Below, one piece after another: positions 34,185-46,860 of a stretch of DNA of 64,000 nt. The stretch covers positions 1-64,000 of the forward strand of contig JAIXMR010000134.1 in assembly GCA_025677835.1 (NCBI GenBank). The letters are read 5' to 3'. The position numbers and the translations under genes were made by a program. The notes under the pieces are model-generated. The model did no database searches. It was not told the origin of the DNA and saw only the letters and a program-made list of their open reading frames with translations. Position 1 is the first letter of the stretch, and the number at the start of each line of letters is the position of its first letter. Source of the DNA: Sporodiniella umbellata (lineage: Eukaryota; Mucoromycota; Mucoromycetes; Mucorales; Rhizopodaceae).

Positions 34185-35415
34185 ATGTTTGACGATCTGT
34201 CACTGCCAACTTCGCTTGGAAAAAAAGGTGGAGGAAAGTACTCTATGAATATTGTAAGCAAAATCAGCAGTCTTTCCCTACTCTATTTGGTCACCACAAT
34301 TTCAGTTACTTTCTTCAACAAGCTTCTCTTCACAACATCAGAGTACAAATTCACATATCCTTTTTTTACTACTCTTTTTCAATTATGCGTAAGCTTCATC
34401 TTTATGACCTTATGGAGTGCATTCAACCCAATGTAAGCAGTACATCAACTAATGCCTAAAGATTCTCAGCTACTTATTCTTTTGAAAAAACAAAAATAAG
34501 AAAATCAGCCTTTTGGCGAATTCCGCGATTCCGCTTCGACTCTTCTGTAGCTATCCGGGTAGCCCCTCTGTCTGTAGTTTATCTGTGTATTGTTATATTT
34601 AACCCGCTCTTTCTTCAACATGTGGAGGTTACCACTTATCATTTCTCGCATTCACTCTCAATTGCCTTTTCACTCATCTTTTCATTCTACATGTTACAAA
34701 TGGAGCCTGCTCCCAGTGTGAACTCAGCTTGTGTAATTATCATGCTTGGTATCTGTATAGGATCCATGGGCTCTTTGAATTTCTCTTTAGCAGGCGCGTT
34801 TTATGCAGTTGCCTGGCCTGCCGTTGTAGCGATCTATGGAATATATCTTAAAAAAACCCTGTCAGCCCTTAAAAACGACGTTTGGGCTTTAGTACAATAC
34901 AATACAGTTCTCTCAATAGCTACGTTAACAGCTCTTGTCATCTTGTCGGGTGAGCTAAAATTGGTATTTACAGATGTTTGGTTCCTAGATGAACTTGGGT
35001 TTTGGCTACAAATGGTTTGTAGAAAATTGATAGTAAAAGGAGATGTAGCTAACTGATGTATGTATAAATAGATTATCACCTCAATGACTGGATTCGCTGT
35101 CAATTTTATTATGATCCTGTTGCTACTATATACAACACCACTAACATTGACCGTGTGCAGTATTAACAAGGTAGACCTCCTTTTTTTTCAAGAAAAAAGA
35201 CTTTACTTAAAAAATTTTTTTAGACTATCTTGCAGGCCTTTATGGCTTCCATTATATTTGGTAATAGACTATCGCTACTGGTAAAAAAATAAAAGCAGGA
35301 TTGTACACAAAAAAGAAAAAAACTAACTGAATATTAGAATGTATCTGGTTTGCTTGTTTCGCTTGGAGGCTCACTTTATTATGTTTATGTGAAATATAGT
35401 GAGCTATATTCTTAA
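34185..35415 (+). CDS. SLC35C-type nucleotide-sugar transporter (GDP-fucose-transporter-like)
   Basis: Five exons (34185-34432, 34501-35014, 35072-35170, 35224-35280, 35338-35415) give 331 aa with about nine to ten hydrophobic segments, as in the drug/metabolite transporter superfamily (Golgi/ER membranes). The SLC35C plan is recognisable: VAPLSVVYLCIVIFNPLFLQ, HVEVTTYHFSHSLSIAFS, GSMGSLNFSLAGAFYAVAWP, AIYGIYLKKTLSALKND, and a C-terminal VSGLLVSLGGSLYYVYVKY. Compared with the consensus, FNNL is FNPL and the VSFY-ARSL segment is altered (TTYHFSHSL), so substrate specificity may differ. Mucoromycota walls contain fucose, which would suit a GDP-fucose transporter, but that link is inference. Confidence 0.85.
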
Positions 35416-35497
35416 AGCCAAAAGAGTCAATTTCATCTTTTATTTCTTTTTTCTTTTATTTCTTTTTACCTTTTTTAAAAGCCAAAAAAAAAAAAAG

Positions 35498-38095
35498 TTA
35501 AACTGTTAAAGACTCTACAACGCCATCTGTATGTTGAATGTTAGCCTCATCTTGATTTTGAATAAAATGCTGCTGAACCATTTCTCTAACTGTATTTAGA
35601 AACTCTTCGTTATCCTCAGAACTCATATGAAGATGAACTCTTAACGAAGATACGAGTTTATCTAATCTTAATTGGTAGCCAAAGGTCAACCTCATATCAA
35701 TTTTGCTAATAAATTAAAAGTGAGTAATTAGCGTACCAACAAGCTAGGGGTTTTACTTTTCGTGGTCTTTGTATTGTTGTAAAAGATCAAGGAATGCAGT
35801 CAAAACATCAGGGTTAATCTGCTTTTGTTCGTCAATCTGTTGTATACAGGCAAAGGGTAACCCTGAAATAAAAAGTTTTGACCGCTCAGAAAAAAATGCA
35901 AAGCTATAGTAAAATACGTACTATATTGGCTTGACGCGTTCCATCTTTTACTGATGTGGAGACACTGTATCTGAGATCGATCGTTGGCGTACCCCAGGTT
36001 ATAAGGCGAGATAATAAACCCAATAAACGGTTCGTCCCCAGAAGATTCAACACGAAATAAATCCTAATACAATAAACATCAGACTTTTTTCCAAAAAAAT
36101 ATACAATAAAGGTTATACTTGATAAGACGTTTGGTTTTCAATATCTCGTATACTGGGCTGAGGTTCGAATGTAGGGTGCGAATGATACCAACCTACAACA
36201 TCAAGACCTTTTTGCTGAAATAGTTCTCTCGCTGCTATTTCGGAATCAGGGTCCATTTCACACTTTTTTTTTAAAAAAAAAAAGGGGTTAATATCAGCTT
36301 TCAATAGTTACAGAAAAACATATACCTGCGTACCAGTACTAGCGCTTCGACAAGGAAATACATACTCTACTTTCAGTTTACTTTGGCCTTCTTCATCTTT
36401 CAAAAACCTGCCTCCAAGTAAACCAATGATTTCAGTATATGCGAGGTGGGCATGGAATTCCATCACAAGCTAATTGTGTAAGAATATCGTTTAAATGTCT
36501 ATCTAAAGTAAAGTGCGTGACTTACCAAAACGTCGCTACCTACTTCAACAGCAAAAGGGGCTTCTTTTGTTTGAGTATAATAAGCTACAGGAACCAGGGT
36601 AAAAGGGTCGTTGTCATATCCTAGACGGCTATCGCCATAAAAGCCTTCACGCTTCTGAACATTTCTCTTTGGTCTTACTTTGCTATCTTTTGTTTTAAAT
36701 ACAAAAAAAGAATTATAATGGTCAATTTTGTTTGCTGTTTTGCTTCTATCTCATTAACTGTAATCACCTCTCTTCTCGCTTGATCCAGATTTGGGCTTAT
36801 GGTCTTTATCGTCACTATCTTCTGGAACTTCTTCCCTAATAAAATATAAACACATACGCTGCCTTAGTTTTGAAGTTCTTAAAAAAAAAAAAAACTAGCG
36901 TTACCAATAGTAACCCGGTTTCTTTTTCCTTTTTTTTTCCTCGCTAAATATGTAAGGTGAATCTAAACATCTTGTAGACCATTCTTTTCCTTCTTTTTCT
37001 TTACCCATCGTCATCCAAGCGTTTGCGTACTGAGCGCTTTTTTACAGCAGGAGGTGTCACACAATTAACGTTGATAGCTCGAATACTTTCCAGATAAGTA
37101 TGTATTCTGCCAACAGCATTGACATCTCCACAATCGGATAAATTCTTTCGACCAGCTGTTTTTGTCAAGTAATGAGGACGACTAGTTCGCCAGCAGCTGA
37201 TGATGTGGTTTCGGATTCTTTTATAACGTTCAGGCGTCTTTGCTGATTTTCCCATGAACCATTCTGGATTCTTTGTTCTTTCGTTTTCAGTAATCTCATC
37301 TTCATTGATGATCTATATAGCAAAAAAAAGATATTTTTACGTGTGTATTTAGCAAGAGGTACGAGTTCTTTTTCTTTTTTTTTTTTTTTACGTGTTCTTG
37401 ATTTGTAGTAACTTCAGTAGGTGGGGGTGGGGGCGACTTTGGCTGTAGTTCCGGTACCGGTTGTGGTACTTGTTTTTGAGCTTCTATTGAAGGTATCTCC
37501 ATTGAAGTGAAAAAAGACGAGCCTGGGTGAATATTTTGAGAAACAGAGACTTGTGGTACCATGCTGGATGCAGGCGGTAACCTCATCGTTTCATTGGACG
37601 AAGGTGATTGAAAACTGGCCATGGAAGATACTTGAGAAAAAGATGGTAGCCGAGGTGGCTCCTTTTGACTTATACATTAACGCTTATCGTTTTTTTTTCT
37701 ATTTTCGAATTACTTGGATGATTTGATGATTGTGCATTTGGCATTGCAAAGGGCTTCGAGTCTGTACATGAGTTGATATCATTTGCCAGTTCCCGTAGCC
37801 ATGCATTTTCTAAAAAAGAAAAAGTTAAAATGGTGTCACATGTTTATTATTATTACAACAGCGTCAGCGTAAAGCGCGTTTTCCTGTGGTGACCAATGCA
37901 TAAGTTCAGCTACAGACAATGGCTAGATTAATTTTTGGTTTTTACGGATTCGCCTATGTATTTCTTACTTGGGATGGTTTCATGATGAACATTAGGCTCA
38001 ACAGGTGTAGGTATTTTAACATATGTAGATAATGGCAACTGTTCGCGGCTGTAGTTGTGCTGCTCTTCCATTGATACTTTTAGGTCTCTGTTCAT
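35498..38095 (-). CDS. MYSM1: MYSM1-like SANT-SWIRM-MPN histone H2A deubiquitinase
   Basis: About 13 exons on the minus strand. In order: an N-terminal leader; a SANT/Myb domain split by an intron ([15 protein letters not shown], then [20 protein letters not shown]); a proline-rich linker; a SWIRM domain ([38 protein letters not shown]); and an MPN/JAMM domain with [18 protein letters not shown], the zinc motif [15 protein letters not shown] (about 36165-36190) and [17 protein letters not shown]. The JAMM ligands (Glu, His-x-His, Asp) are all present, so it should be an active metallo-deubiquitinase. Human MYSM1 has this same domain order and removes ubiquitin from histone H2A. Start is placed at 38095; an ATG at 38290 leads into a poor splice. 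One junction near 37003 needs a 34-nt intron or a one-base shift. Confidence 0.92.
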
Positions 38096-41000
38096 TGTTG
38101 TCGAAAAGAAAAAAAGTTGAAAAGAAAAAAAAAGCAAAAGAAAGCAATGATGAGTAGTTGATAAACAAGTTTTTTTTTTAAAAAAAAAAATGAGACAGAC
38201 TTTTTTGTTTATACCTAAAGTATGACAGAGGAAACAAGTTGCGGATTTAAAGAACTTTCTACTTACTTTCTTTGTGGTTGAGATATCCATTTAATGCTGC
38301 CCCCAAAAAAGGAACAACGGTATCTACTACATTTTCATTTTAAACAAGACAAAAGCAGCAAAGAGTATCTGCTTCCTGTTCGGTTTTTGTTTTTTTTAGC
38401 AATCAAAATATACAAAAAGAGAGGTAAAAAAATAGTAGCCAAATTACTACTTTGGTTCTTTTCGTACCATAGCCATAACATACTTTTTTTAAGCTATAGA
38501 CCTCCAGAACTATACCCAAAACAAACCACAGCTTTACTTTGATGCTTTATTTTGTTAGCATACACAGATATATAGATATATATTAAATGTGGTCTAATCC
38601 ACTATTGATAGAGAGAGAGCCATTTTTTAAGTCCTCATGGCTTCAGGTAAATAAAAAAGTAAAGTTGATCTCAGACTTTTTGTTTTTGTTTTTGTTTTTC
38701 CCTTTTTTTTTCTTTCTATTACGAAATTATGAACGTTTTTGATTTCGAATTTATTGTCGCAGCTTACGAACGCAAAAAAAAATACCCTTGGGAATATTCT
38801 TCATTTATCTATACACAGAAAAATTCAAAAAAGTTATACACTGATTTACGAATATGTATAGTAGAGTCTATAGAGGGCCTAGTCGTATGTTTGCGTAGCA
38901 TAATTGTGCTCCACAGATTTATAAGTTTTTGGTCTCTTATAAAGATACATGGTAACCGTGTAGTACGACTTACACTATTTTACTCAAAAGTAACGAGTAA
39001 TTAGAGTCGTATACAGCTACTCTTTGAGACCCTAAACGGGCATTTTTGATTGAAATTTGTTAAACAAAAAAAGCCATGAATTTTGACAACTGCACATAAA
39101 ATGGGTAATGAAATTACAATGTAATCGTGAAAAAAGCTTCTACAGATATTCCTCAGCAACGATGGATTTAAAATTTTCTGTTTTCGATATTAATAGGAAA
39201 AGTTAGAGTGCTGAGTAAACTATAGCAAAGGCAAAACATAACCAAACTCATCAAAGCAATTTATTTTACATTGAACAGACTTAATAAGCTTGCCTATAAT
39301 ACACACTCTTATATCCATGATGAACTGCCTCATAAATTACACCCAGTTATACTGCGAATAGTAGCGCTTATTTTTATAGGTTGGCGCTTTGTTCTAGTAC
39401 TATATCAACACTTAAGATATCGACTAGTTGGTAAGTAAAAAGCAACAAAGCGAAAAAATTTCGGTACTGCTTTAACAAGGTAGGTTACCGATTTGGCAAT
39501 CTCTATTCTGACAGATGGTTGAAGTAGACAGACAAATTTTATTGTAACAAATAAGGCCTAAGGCTTCAACAAGCCTTTAAAACTCAAATGAAGATTGTCT
39601 GTGTGTCCTGTCACATTGGTGGTGTAAAGAAAGACTGTGTATGTTGCGTATGTGTTATATTATTGAATTGGTGGCTATTTATTTTATATCTGAAAGATGA
39701 TAATTTGTGGCGTGGAGGTTTAGATGACTTTTGCTTTACATGTATTATTTACATTAGAGCGATAAAATGTACAAAGCCGCAATTATATGCATACAAGTCG
39801 TAATTTCTTGTACGCTCTGCTCTTTTGAGATCTGAGTATCATTAAAGATTTAGGGTTGTCAATCACTCCTGTATACCATCTTCGCTCGGACCCTAGAGCA
39901 GTGAGAGATGTCCTAGTTTGAGAAAAACAGTTAGTTTACCTAATTTTCTTTTTTCTTTAAAAATGCAATTGTCGTTTTGTTTGTTTTATTTGGCCAACAT
40001 AAACTATTCTTTTAGTGTGTTTCTTTCTTTTAAGATAGGTTTTTTACTCAAACATCTAAATTCTTTAAGGTGATATAAATGTTTTAGATAATCTTATCTA
40101 TAAAAACATAGGAGGCGGCTTAAATTCTTTAAATCTGCATAAATTAGGACGCCTATCAATACAACTTCCAGTTTTAATTTCAGTAGTAATCATGTCACTT
40201 GCGAAATTGTTACTGTAGATAGTAAGAGTTGTACAGACATTGTTTCGAAAATCGACTCTTTGTATTTGTAAATAATGCATATTATAAACAAGGCACTGAC
40301 TTTAGAAGAAACTTTAAAGTAAAACCGCTGATTGATATTATGCAAAAGAATCACACTCAACAACATCATTGAGCGTTTCTTAGTTTTTGAATATCCAAAA
40401 GTATTGAGGCAGCAAGCTTTAAAACTCATTTACAAAATAGCAGTGATTGAACGATATGGTAATATTTTAAAGGCTTTCTTTGACACTATTTACTTTTGTA
40501 TAGAGATAAATAGCCTAGCTTAGCCTGCAACTTTACATCTATAATTTTGAAAACATAAATCTGAATATATTGCCCTTTTCTTTATTTTTCGCTTTTTACT
40601 AGAGCTATTTAACCTATTTTCCAGACAAAGGACTTTGCGGCAATTCATATAGAATTAGAGAGGTTCATTTTACATGTGATCTTACCTGTCATGAGTAAAA
40701 TGAAGTATGAGCTTTATTTAAAAGCTTGTAGAATTTTCCGTAAATCGAACGAATATACTGAAATATATTAATCGCTTCCAAAAGAAAAATACACCAGTAC
40801 TTAACGAATATAGCAGCCTAGCTATTCAATGCATTAAAAATGCTGCTTTATTGTTTTTTCAGTTACCAAGTTTGCAGTTAATGACTTTTTTAGTGTATTA
40901 AATTATCCTGCATTCCCAAGGTAGACCAATCCAACCGATTTTTTGTACACAGGATGTCCAAAAAAGTCTTATTAAAAGCTACTTCAATCTATAGCATATA

Positions 41001-42955
41001 TAATTATACAATTAAAACGTAGCAAGATTTATATAAAATCATTAAGTACAACATAAACTAGAGTATTACCCTTTGAGAAGCCTTAAAAGTGATATGGAGT
41101 TTATAATTGGTAAAGAAAATCAACCAGCTAAATGGTTCTAACAGACCGTGTGCTGTACAAAAGGTATGTTACTAGGTCGCTTATCGGTTACAGCAGGTTT
41201 ACATGTGCGTTCTGTAAAAGGGTGTTAAAGCAATTTTTGACTTATTCATCTCTCGAAAATTAATTTTCTATAGACAGAGCCTTTGTTTATATTTTTGTAA
41301 AACATGATTTATTTAACCTATCCGCCCCACATAGATTATAATTTCTAGTCTTCGTGTGATACAGCTCTTTTTCTTTTTAGAAAAAAGAATAGGTAAAGTA
41401 TATATAGTTTGTAAATGCGCTCAAGTTTTAATGCTATAAAACCAAAAATAAGTAAGTTTCTTTTCTGAGGTCAGTGTGTCTAGTGGCCAATTTTAAATTA
41501 AACTTTTAACCCACAGGCCTGGGTATTTTTTGTGAAACGTCAATGTGATAATGATGTCTAGTGTGTTTGATTTTAAGCAGTACAGTGTTTTTAAACATCA
41601 AAAGCACTCTTCTTTGTTTAGCTCTTGCTAAGTAAGAAGACAGTCGGTTTTCTTTAAACTGCCATGTCATTGAAAATGCAAACCGGCTCTTTAAATAATG
41701 AGATAGAGTTTTTCGACTTTCGAAGATATAACGATTTTCACACGTGTGTCAATAAGGAGCTTAAGCCTCTTTTATACTGTAAACTGGGCTAATATTGAAT
41801 TTTTCAGGAATTCAGTGCTGGAAGGTCTTTTTTAAACCAGACTCAGAAACATCATACTAGAATGTACAGAACTGTACAAACGCCTTTAGGTACTACACAT
41901 GTTCCACTAATTAACTGTGGTGATCAGTTTATAACACCAAAAAAAATCTTGGTTTGGCGGAGCCAAAGTTTGTCAAACAGCAAACGAAGAAATGTATCCA
42001 TATATTTTTCGGCACGAATCTTTTAAAGTAGTAGCCAAAAAATACAGAGATATGGAAGAAAGAGGCAGATCATATTAAACAATCTGGTCTTGAAGCATAT
42101 TACAAATCTCTGACAAGACCAGAGCTGAGTCCTCTTGGGTTTAAAATTGCATGAAGCTATTTTGTAAAGTTCCACGCCCAGTAGCACAAAAAGCCTGAGC
42201 TTTCGGCTACCAACTTAGCTCATAAGACGTATTTAGAAACAATAAAGAGTGAAGTTTAAGCTAAATCTGACCAATAAAATTATCTCCAGTTGCAAAAAGT
42301 CAAAAACAGGTTTAGACTGGTCCCCGTGTAGTCAAGTTTTGAGGGTCTATAAGCAAACCTAAGCAATCTCGATAGGGATGCTCTAATGTCCACGAAATTT
42401 TTGTTTTTCTAGTATAGTTAATCTAATAAAAAAAGAATGCGTTTCTAACTATTCTGCATATCAAAAACGGGAAAACTATTACTTTTTGTCTTGTAGAAAA
42501 ACTAACAAAAGATACTGGGAGTCAGTTGCTAAAAATATTTCATAATGAAAGCGTTCTTTTTTCTGGCATCTGTAAAGCTGCTGTGTAAGTGTTACTGCTA
42601 AGCAGCCTTTTTTTTTGTTTTAAAAAAGAAGGTGACCAAAAAAAAATAGCTAAAAGAAGGAGCACAAAACATTAGATATTCATATACAACTAACAAAATA
42701 AAAGCCCACTTTAAAGACTTGAAAACATTTCAATGAGCATTTAGGAGTTTTTCTATCTTGAGGCTAACTTTTCAATTGAAACGGGTGCGAAAACTATCCG
42801 GCTCAATAGTCATTTAACGACCGAGCTTTTTTTCTGCGCATTTGCGCAACTATAATCTTATTATCGGAGTTGTTAACTACTCATTCATAAAGCCGCGTTT
42901 AATAATATTCATTACTCAGAGGTGATTGCTTACTCTTTTCCTCTTGTAAAACAAA
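38096..42955. other. Gene-poor AT-rich stretch
   Basis: About 4.9 kb without a supportable gene. Open frames at 38294-38542, 38729-39004, 39588-39803 and 40332-40523 lack domains and splice support. Long homopolymers are scarce compared with the left half. It may contain decayed repeats, but no terminal repeats or transposase motifs were seen. Confidence 0.45.
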
Positions 42956-44747
42956 ATGTCTACTAAAAAATCAGAAAACAAGAAACCAAAGTCTACTAAG
43001 AAATCTTCTAAGAAAAAAGATTGTGTTAAAGAAGTCGCTACTTTTCCTCTTAGGTAACTATATAGATTTAGCTAGACGCTCTTAGATCGCCAGCTTAATG
43101 ATGCATTTTTTTAGCGAGCCATCTAGCCCAACTCCTGGAAAAATTTCTTTACCCCAATGCCCTCAAAAAAACTCAAATTCTAAGATACAAAACGAACACT
43201 GCTCTAGCGAAAGCCAACTTTCTAGGTACGAGGTTTAATTCTATCCTACTCGGGTATCGGTAGGGCTAACTTTTTTGTTTTTCGATTTCAGCGAACCAGC
43301 CAGTCCAGTACATAAAACCGACTCTGGCGGCCTAAAGACAAATAGGCACTGGGTTCCTGAGCCAAAGAAATCCAGAATTACAGGCAGTGGTGATGAAAGG
43401 TAAATATTTGCCCCATCTTAAACTTTGTATGTATAGACAAGTATTCAAAGTTGTCTTTCAAATAGTGATTCGAGTGTTCTGGCTCCTGAGATGAAGCTTT
43501 TTCCGAATAAGGGCTATAAAGATTACAAGAAAAAGAAATTTTTTGAAACAGATAGTAGCGAGAGCAGTGATGAGTATATTGCAAAAAGAAAATTGTCCTG
43601 GGAAAATATTTTTTTAAAAAGTTTTGGCATTATAGGGGGGCGCAAGTTTATGAAATGGAATGTCCTGATGTAAAAAAGAGCGTGAAAAGCACCGATATTC
43701 CTCATTACTTTGAAGAAAACTACAAATATTTAAACCATACTTTCGAAAAAGCAAAATCACAGTACATTTACGACTTGGGGCCCTCTTTTTCAGACACGGT
43801 TCGTTTTTATGATCTATGTAATTTGAATCAAACAGAGAAGTAAGATAGTTACGTTACATATAATGTTTATTAAGCCTGTTTCAAAGATATATAGTGGATT
43901 TAGACTCTTTGATGAAAGGCGATTTTTTTAAAATCAATAACGTATGGACTACTTATCGCCGGAACTACATTCATGTAAACTCGCAATTCACTTTGACTAA
44001 AGAAGAGTATCCAGAAATATGTATCGATAAACCCTGTTGGCTTATAAGAGATGGCAAACTGGATTATATTGACTATTTTTCCATTGGTTTGACCTGCCGA
44101 GTAACAAACGTGAAGCAAAACGTGGTCATTCATCAAAACAATTCTAAAAGAGAACTTTGTAAAAAATTTATACCAAAGCCTATACGCACAAGACCAAGTG
44201 GTACCGAAAACGCGTCTATTTTAAAAAAGAATGATACTGGAGTTGAATTCAGTAGATTGATACTTGCTAGTAGTACAGGTTTTAATCGCAAACTGCATGT
44301 ACCGTTTTACGGTTTTGAAATGGTGACAAGTTTACATGCCCACGTAGACAAAGAGAGCATAGTAATTGCAGAAAGCTATAGTGTCCCAATAGCCTCTAGA
44401 GCACTTACGCCATGTAAATACAAGGACAGTCATCTTCGCAATTTGGCGTGCACAGCAAACAATATTAAAGTAATAACACCATTTTACTTAAAAAGTATCA
44501 ATCCACCAGTAAAAAATGTCGAAGAACTCTTTGATCTTGATCAGCTATCTTTACAAGTAAGAGAAAAAGGAACTTTAGGATATAATATTTAAACTCTTGT
44601 TAGAACCATAATATCTATGCTCATTCTGAAATACAGTCATGCCTAGAAGAAACTGTGCATGACCGGCGTTTAGTTGATTTAAACACTAAACTATATTCGA
44701 TGAACAGACCGAAATCCAACAAAGATGCCGCTAATGTGTCAGTCTAA
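42956..44747 (+). CDS. NDT80/PhoG-like DNA-binding protein, copy 1
   Basis: Seven exons (42956-43053, 43115-43225, 43292-43399, 43466-43573, 43636-43839, 43887-44556, 44604-44747) give 480 aa, all phases consistent. The N-terminus is lysine-rich and disordered with a repeated SEPxSP motif (SEPSSPTPGK and SEPASPVHKT, each at the start of its own exon). The NDT80-type domain lies in the 670-nt exon: INNVWTTYRRNYIHV, DKPCWLIRDGKLDYIDYFSI, FSRLILASSTGF and IVIAESYSVPIASRALTPCKY. NDT80 proteins are Ig-fold transcription factors (meiosis in yeast, other roles in filamentous fungi). Its stop codon lies within a 15-bp direct repeat that flanks the LINE, so the gene ends right at the insertion site. 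A paralog faces it at 59756-61528. Confidence 0.87.
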
Positions 44748-44756
44748 GATAGCTTT
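44742..44756. repeat. Direct repeat (target-site duplication), left copy
   Basis: GTCTAAGATAGCTTT, identical to 51017-51031. It overlaps the stop codon of the NDT80-like gene and borders the 3' end of the minus-strand LINE. The adjoining T-rich bases could be the remains of the element's poly-A tail. Confidence 0.75.
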
Positions 44757-44932
44757 CTTTTTAAATGTTTTTATTTGTTACTCCGTGTAGCTTGAAATTG
44801 TAATTTCAGCAAGAGGTGGTCGCAATTATGCTTTAGATTATATTATGAAATAAAGGAAAATTAGATTGACTTTGAAAAGAGGAATGGAAGCGGAGTGGTG
44901 ACATCGATGAGTGGAAGAGACTAGTAGAAATT

Positions 44933-45630
44933 TTATGAAGCGAGGCTTTCCTCGGCTTCAAATTGATGAATGACTGCCCTTATGCGGGCAGTCACCAATT
45001 GCGGCTGGAAGTTGCTCATGTCAAAAGTGGCATCTCCAGACTTGAGATAGTGCATAGTTGCTGAGAGTGATGGCTGCTGACAACACTCAACACTGTAAAA
45101 GCCCAAACTTTTTAAGGCTTGGAAGATATCTTCGATTTCCACGGTGGGCCATAGGAATTCACGGATGATGTTGTCCCAGACCAAAGATTTTGATGGACAG
45201 GAGAAAAGGAGATGGAAGGGAGACGACTCTTGGTTCGGGCAAAAAAGGTACATTGGGGTAGGGCATTTGAGAGGCATGGGGAGACTTAAAAACCCTCGAC
45301 GTGGGATTTTTGGTGAGTTAGCCAGTAGGTGATGTTCCTTTGAGTGGTAGAGAGTGGCAAACTCCAGAATAAGATCCAAAAAACCGACAAGATCGACTTG
45401 ATCCGGAATGGGGGTACGGTTTTTTCCTGGCAGAATGCCCGATAGACTTTTGTGCTGAGTTATTTGAGGGCCCTTCTGGAGTTATTGTATAGATTCGAGC
45501 ATTGAAAGAAAGGGACGAAGCCTATTTGTTGCTCTCGAGAAGAATCAATATTGTTAGGGAGGATGTGTTTCCCGAAGGAAGTATTTATTTGTAGCTTTCC
45601 AGCGGTAACTCTCTGATAGACATCCCAATT
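44933..45630 (-). pseudogene. LINE C-terminal zinc-binding (zf-RVT-like) region
   Basis: The frame 45379-44933 includes LFCPNQESSPFHLLFSCPSK, the C...H...C pattern of the zf-RVT domain that follows reverse transcriptase in L1-type elements, then WDNIIREFLW. Coding similarity continues upstream to about 45630 (NWDVYQRVTAGKL) in another frame, so there is at least one frameshift. Confidence 0.65.
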
Positions 45631-46275
45631 TGTTGTAAATTAAAAACAGATGGATAAATGGCCCAATAAAAAAAAATAGTTTATATCAAAGACAACCTAT
45701 ATTTGATAATAATACTAAAGCTAAAACTATAATTGTACTAATTTTATTAGAAAAACCAAATAATACTATATTTCAGTTAATATACATCGCTTTAATGAAT
45801 TCCTTATTTTTAAAAACAGTACTATATCTTAATGTTTTATCTTATTTTGAAAGTTTTTTTTAAAAAAAAGCTATGAGGGATGCTAAGACTGACATGAATG
45901 GACAATTAACCATAAGTTTCAAATAATTTACACAGCTAAAGAAAAGAAAATATTTCCTATAATGTAAAACGTCTCTCCCTGGATAGCTTGTTCATAGCTC
46001 TGCTAATTTTCCCGTAGTTATCGGGAAAGTCTATGCGGCGAAGAGATGGGCGGAAGGGTCTAAATGGAACACGTCGTTTACCTCCATCCATTTGCATGCT
46101 GTCGAAAAACGAAACTCGCTTTTAGGTGTGTGATTTATAACCGAAGTTTTTAAACTAAATAAATTTTACCAACTTTATTATAATTAATATTAGTTATCCA
46201 AATATATAGGAATATTGTTCCATTGGTCAAACATACCAAACATGTTGGTAATCAATATATGTATAATTTAAGAGA

Positions 46276-46817
46276 TTAACTTATGTGTAAGTTTTGTAAA
46301 GATGTTTTAAAGAGGGAAAATATTGTAATTGTAGTTTTATACAATGTCAGATCCCGAAGGATATTGACATTAGAGGTGAGTTTTAAATAGTGCAATTGGT
46401 TAATTATAGCAGTCTGTAAGTTTGGGATTGGGTGTGTGCCAAATATCTGTATAATGGACTGCTTACGGATCATGTGTAAAAAATACTTTCTATAGGTAGG
46501 CTCATAATAGCTTTGAGATTGAGAGTCATGTCTTCGAAACATCGAGAAGTTTAATCCATAGAATAAGCCAGCAAATTGCAGATGCCGAGTTGCATTTTGA
46601 ACACTTGTTTCCGTCTTATAGAGAAAGGTAGAGGGATCTCTGGATGTTCTGAGTTGAAAGAGTTTTGAAGATGGGTTTTCAGAGGTGTAGAAGTTCGGTT
46701 GGTAGACGCTTCTTTCGTACCGTAGATCAGAGGCCGTAACCAGAAGAAGTATAAGGCCTGTTGTTGAAAAAGGGGATCCAATAGAGCTAGACCGTCCCGG
46801 TATTTTGGAAGGCACAA
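46276..46817 (-). pseudogene. LINE post-RT segment, frameshifted
   Basis: Two overlapping frames (46817-46551 and 46815-46276) share one ancestral coding sequence: CLPKYRDGLALLDPLFQQQA in the first, typical of the region after the L1 reverse transcriptase (GGxGLLDP...QQ), and the rest in the second. A frameshift lies around 46700-46800. Confidence 0.65.
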
Positions 46818-46860
46818 GCTGGGCTATTTGGTTCTAGGAAATATGTTTCTGTGAATAAAT

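Noticed and set aside
38294..40523. Several 60-90-codon open frames
   Set aside because: They lack domains, contain homopolymer-encoded residues and have no neighbouring exon-like sequence.
43574..43635. Suspected frameshift in NDT80-like copy 1 before ECPDVKKS
   Set aside because: A 62-nt intron with a GTATAT donor and TATAG acceptor restores the frame and matches the structure of copy 2.
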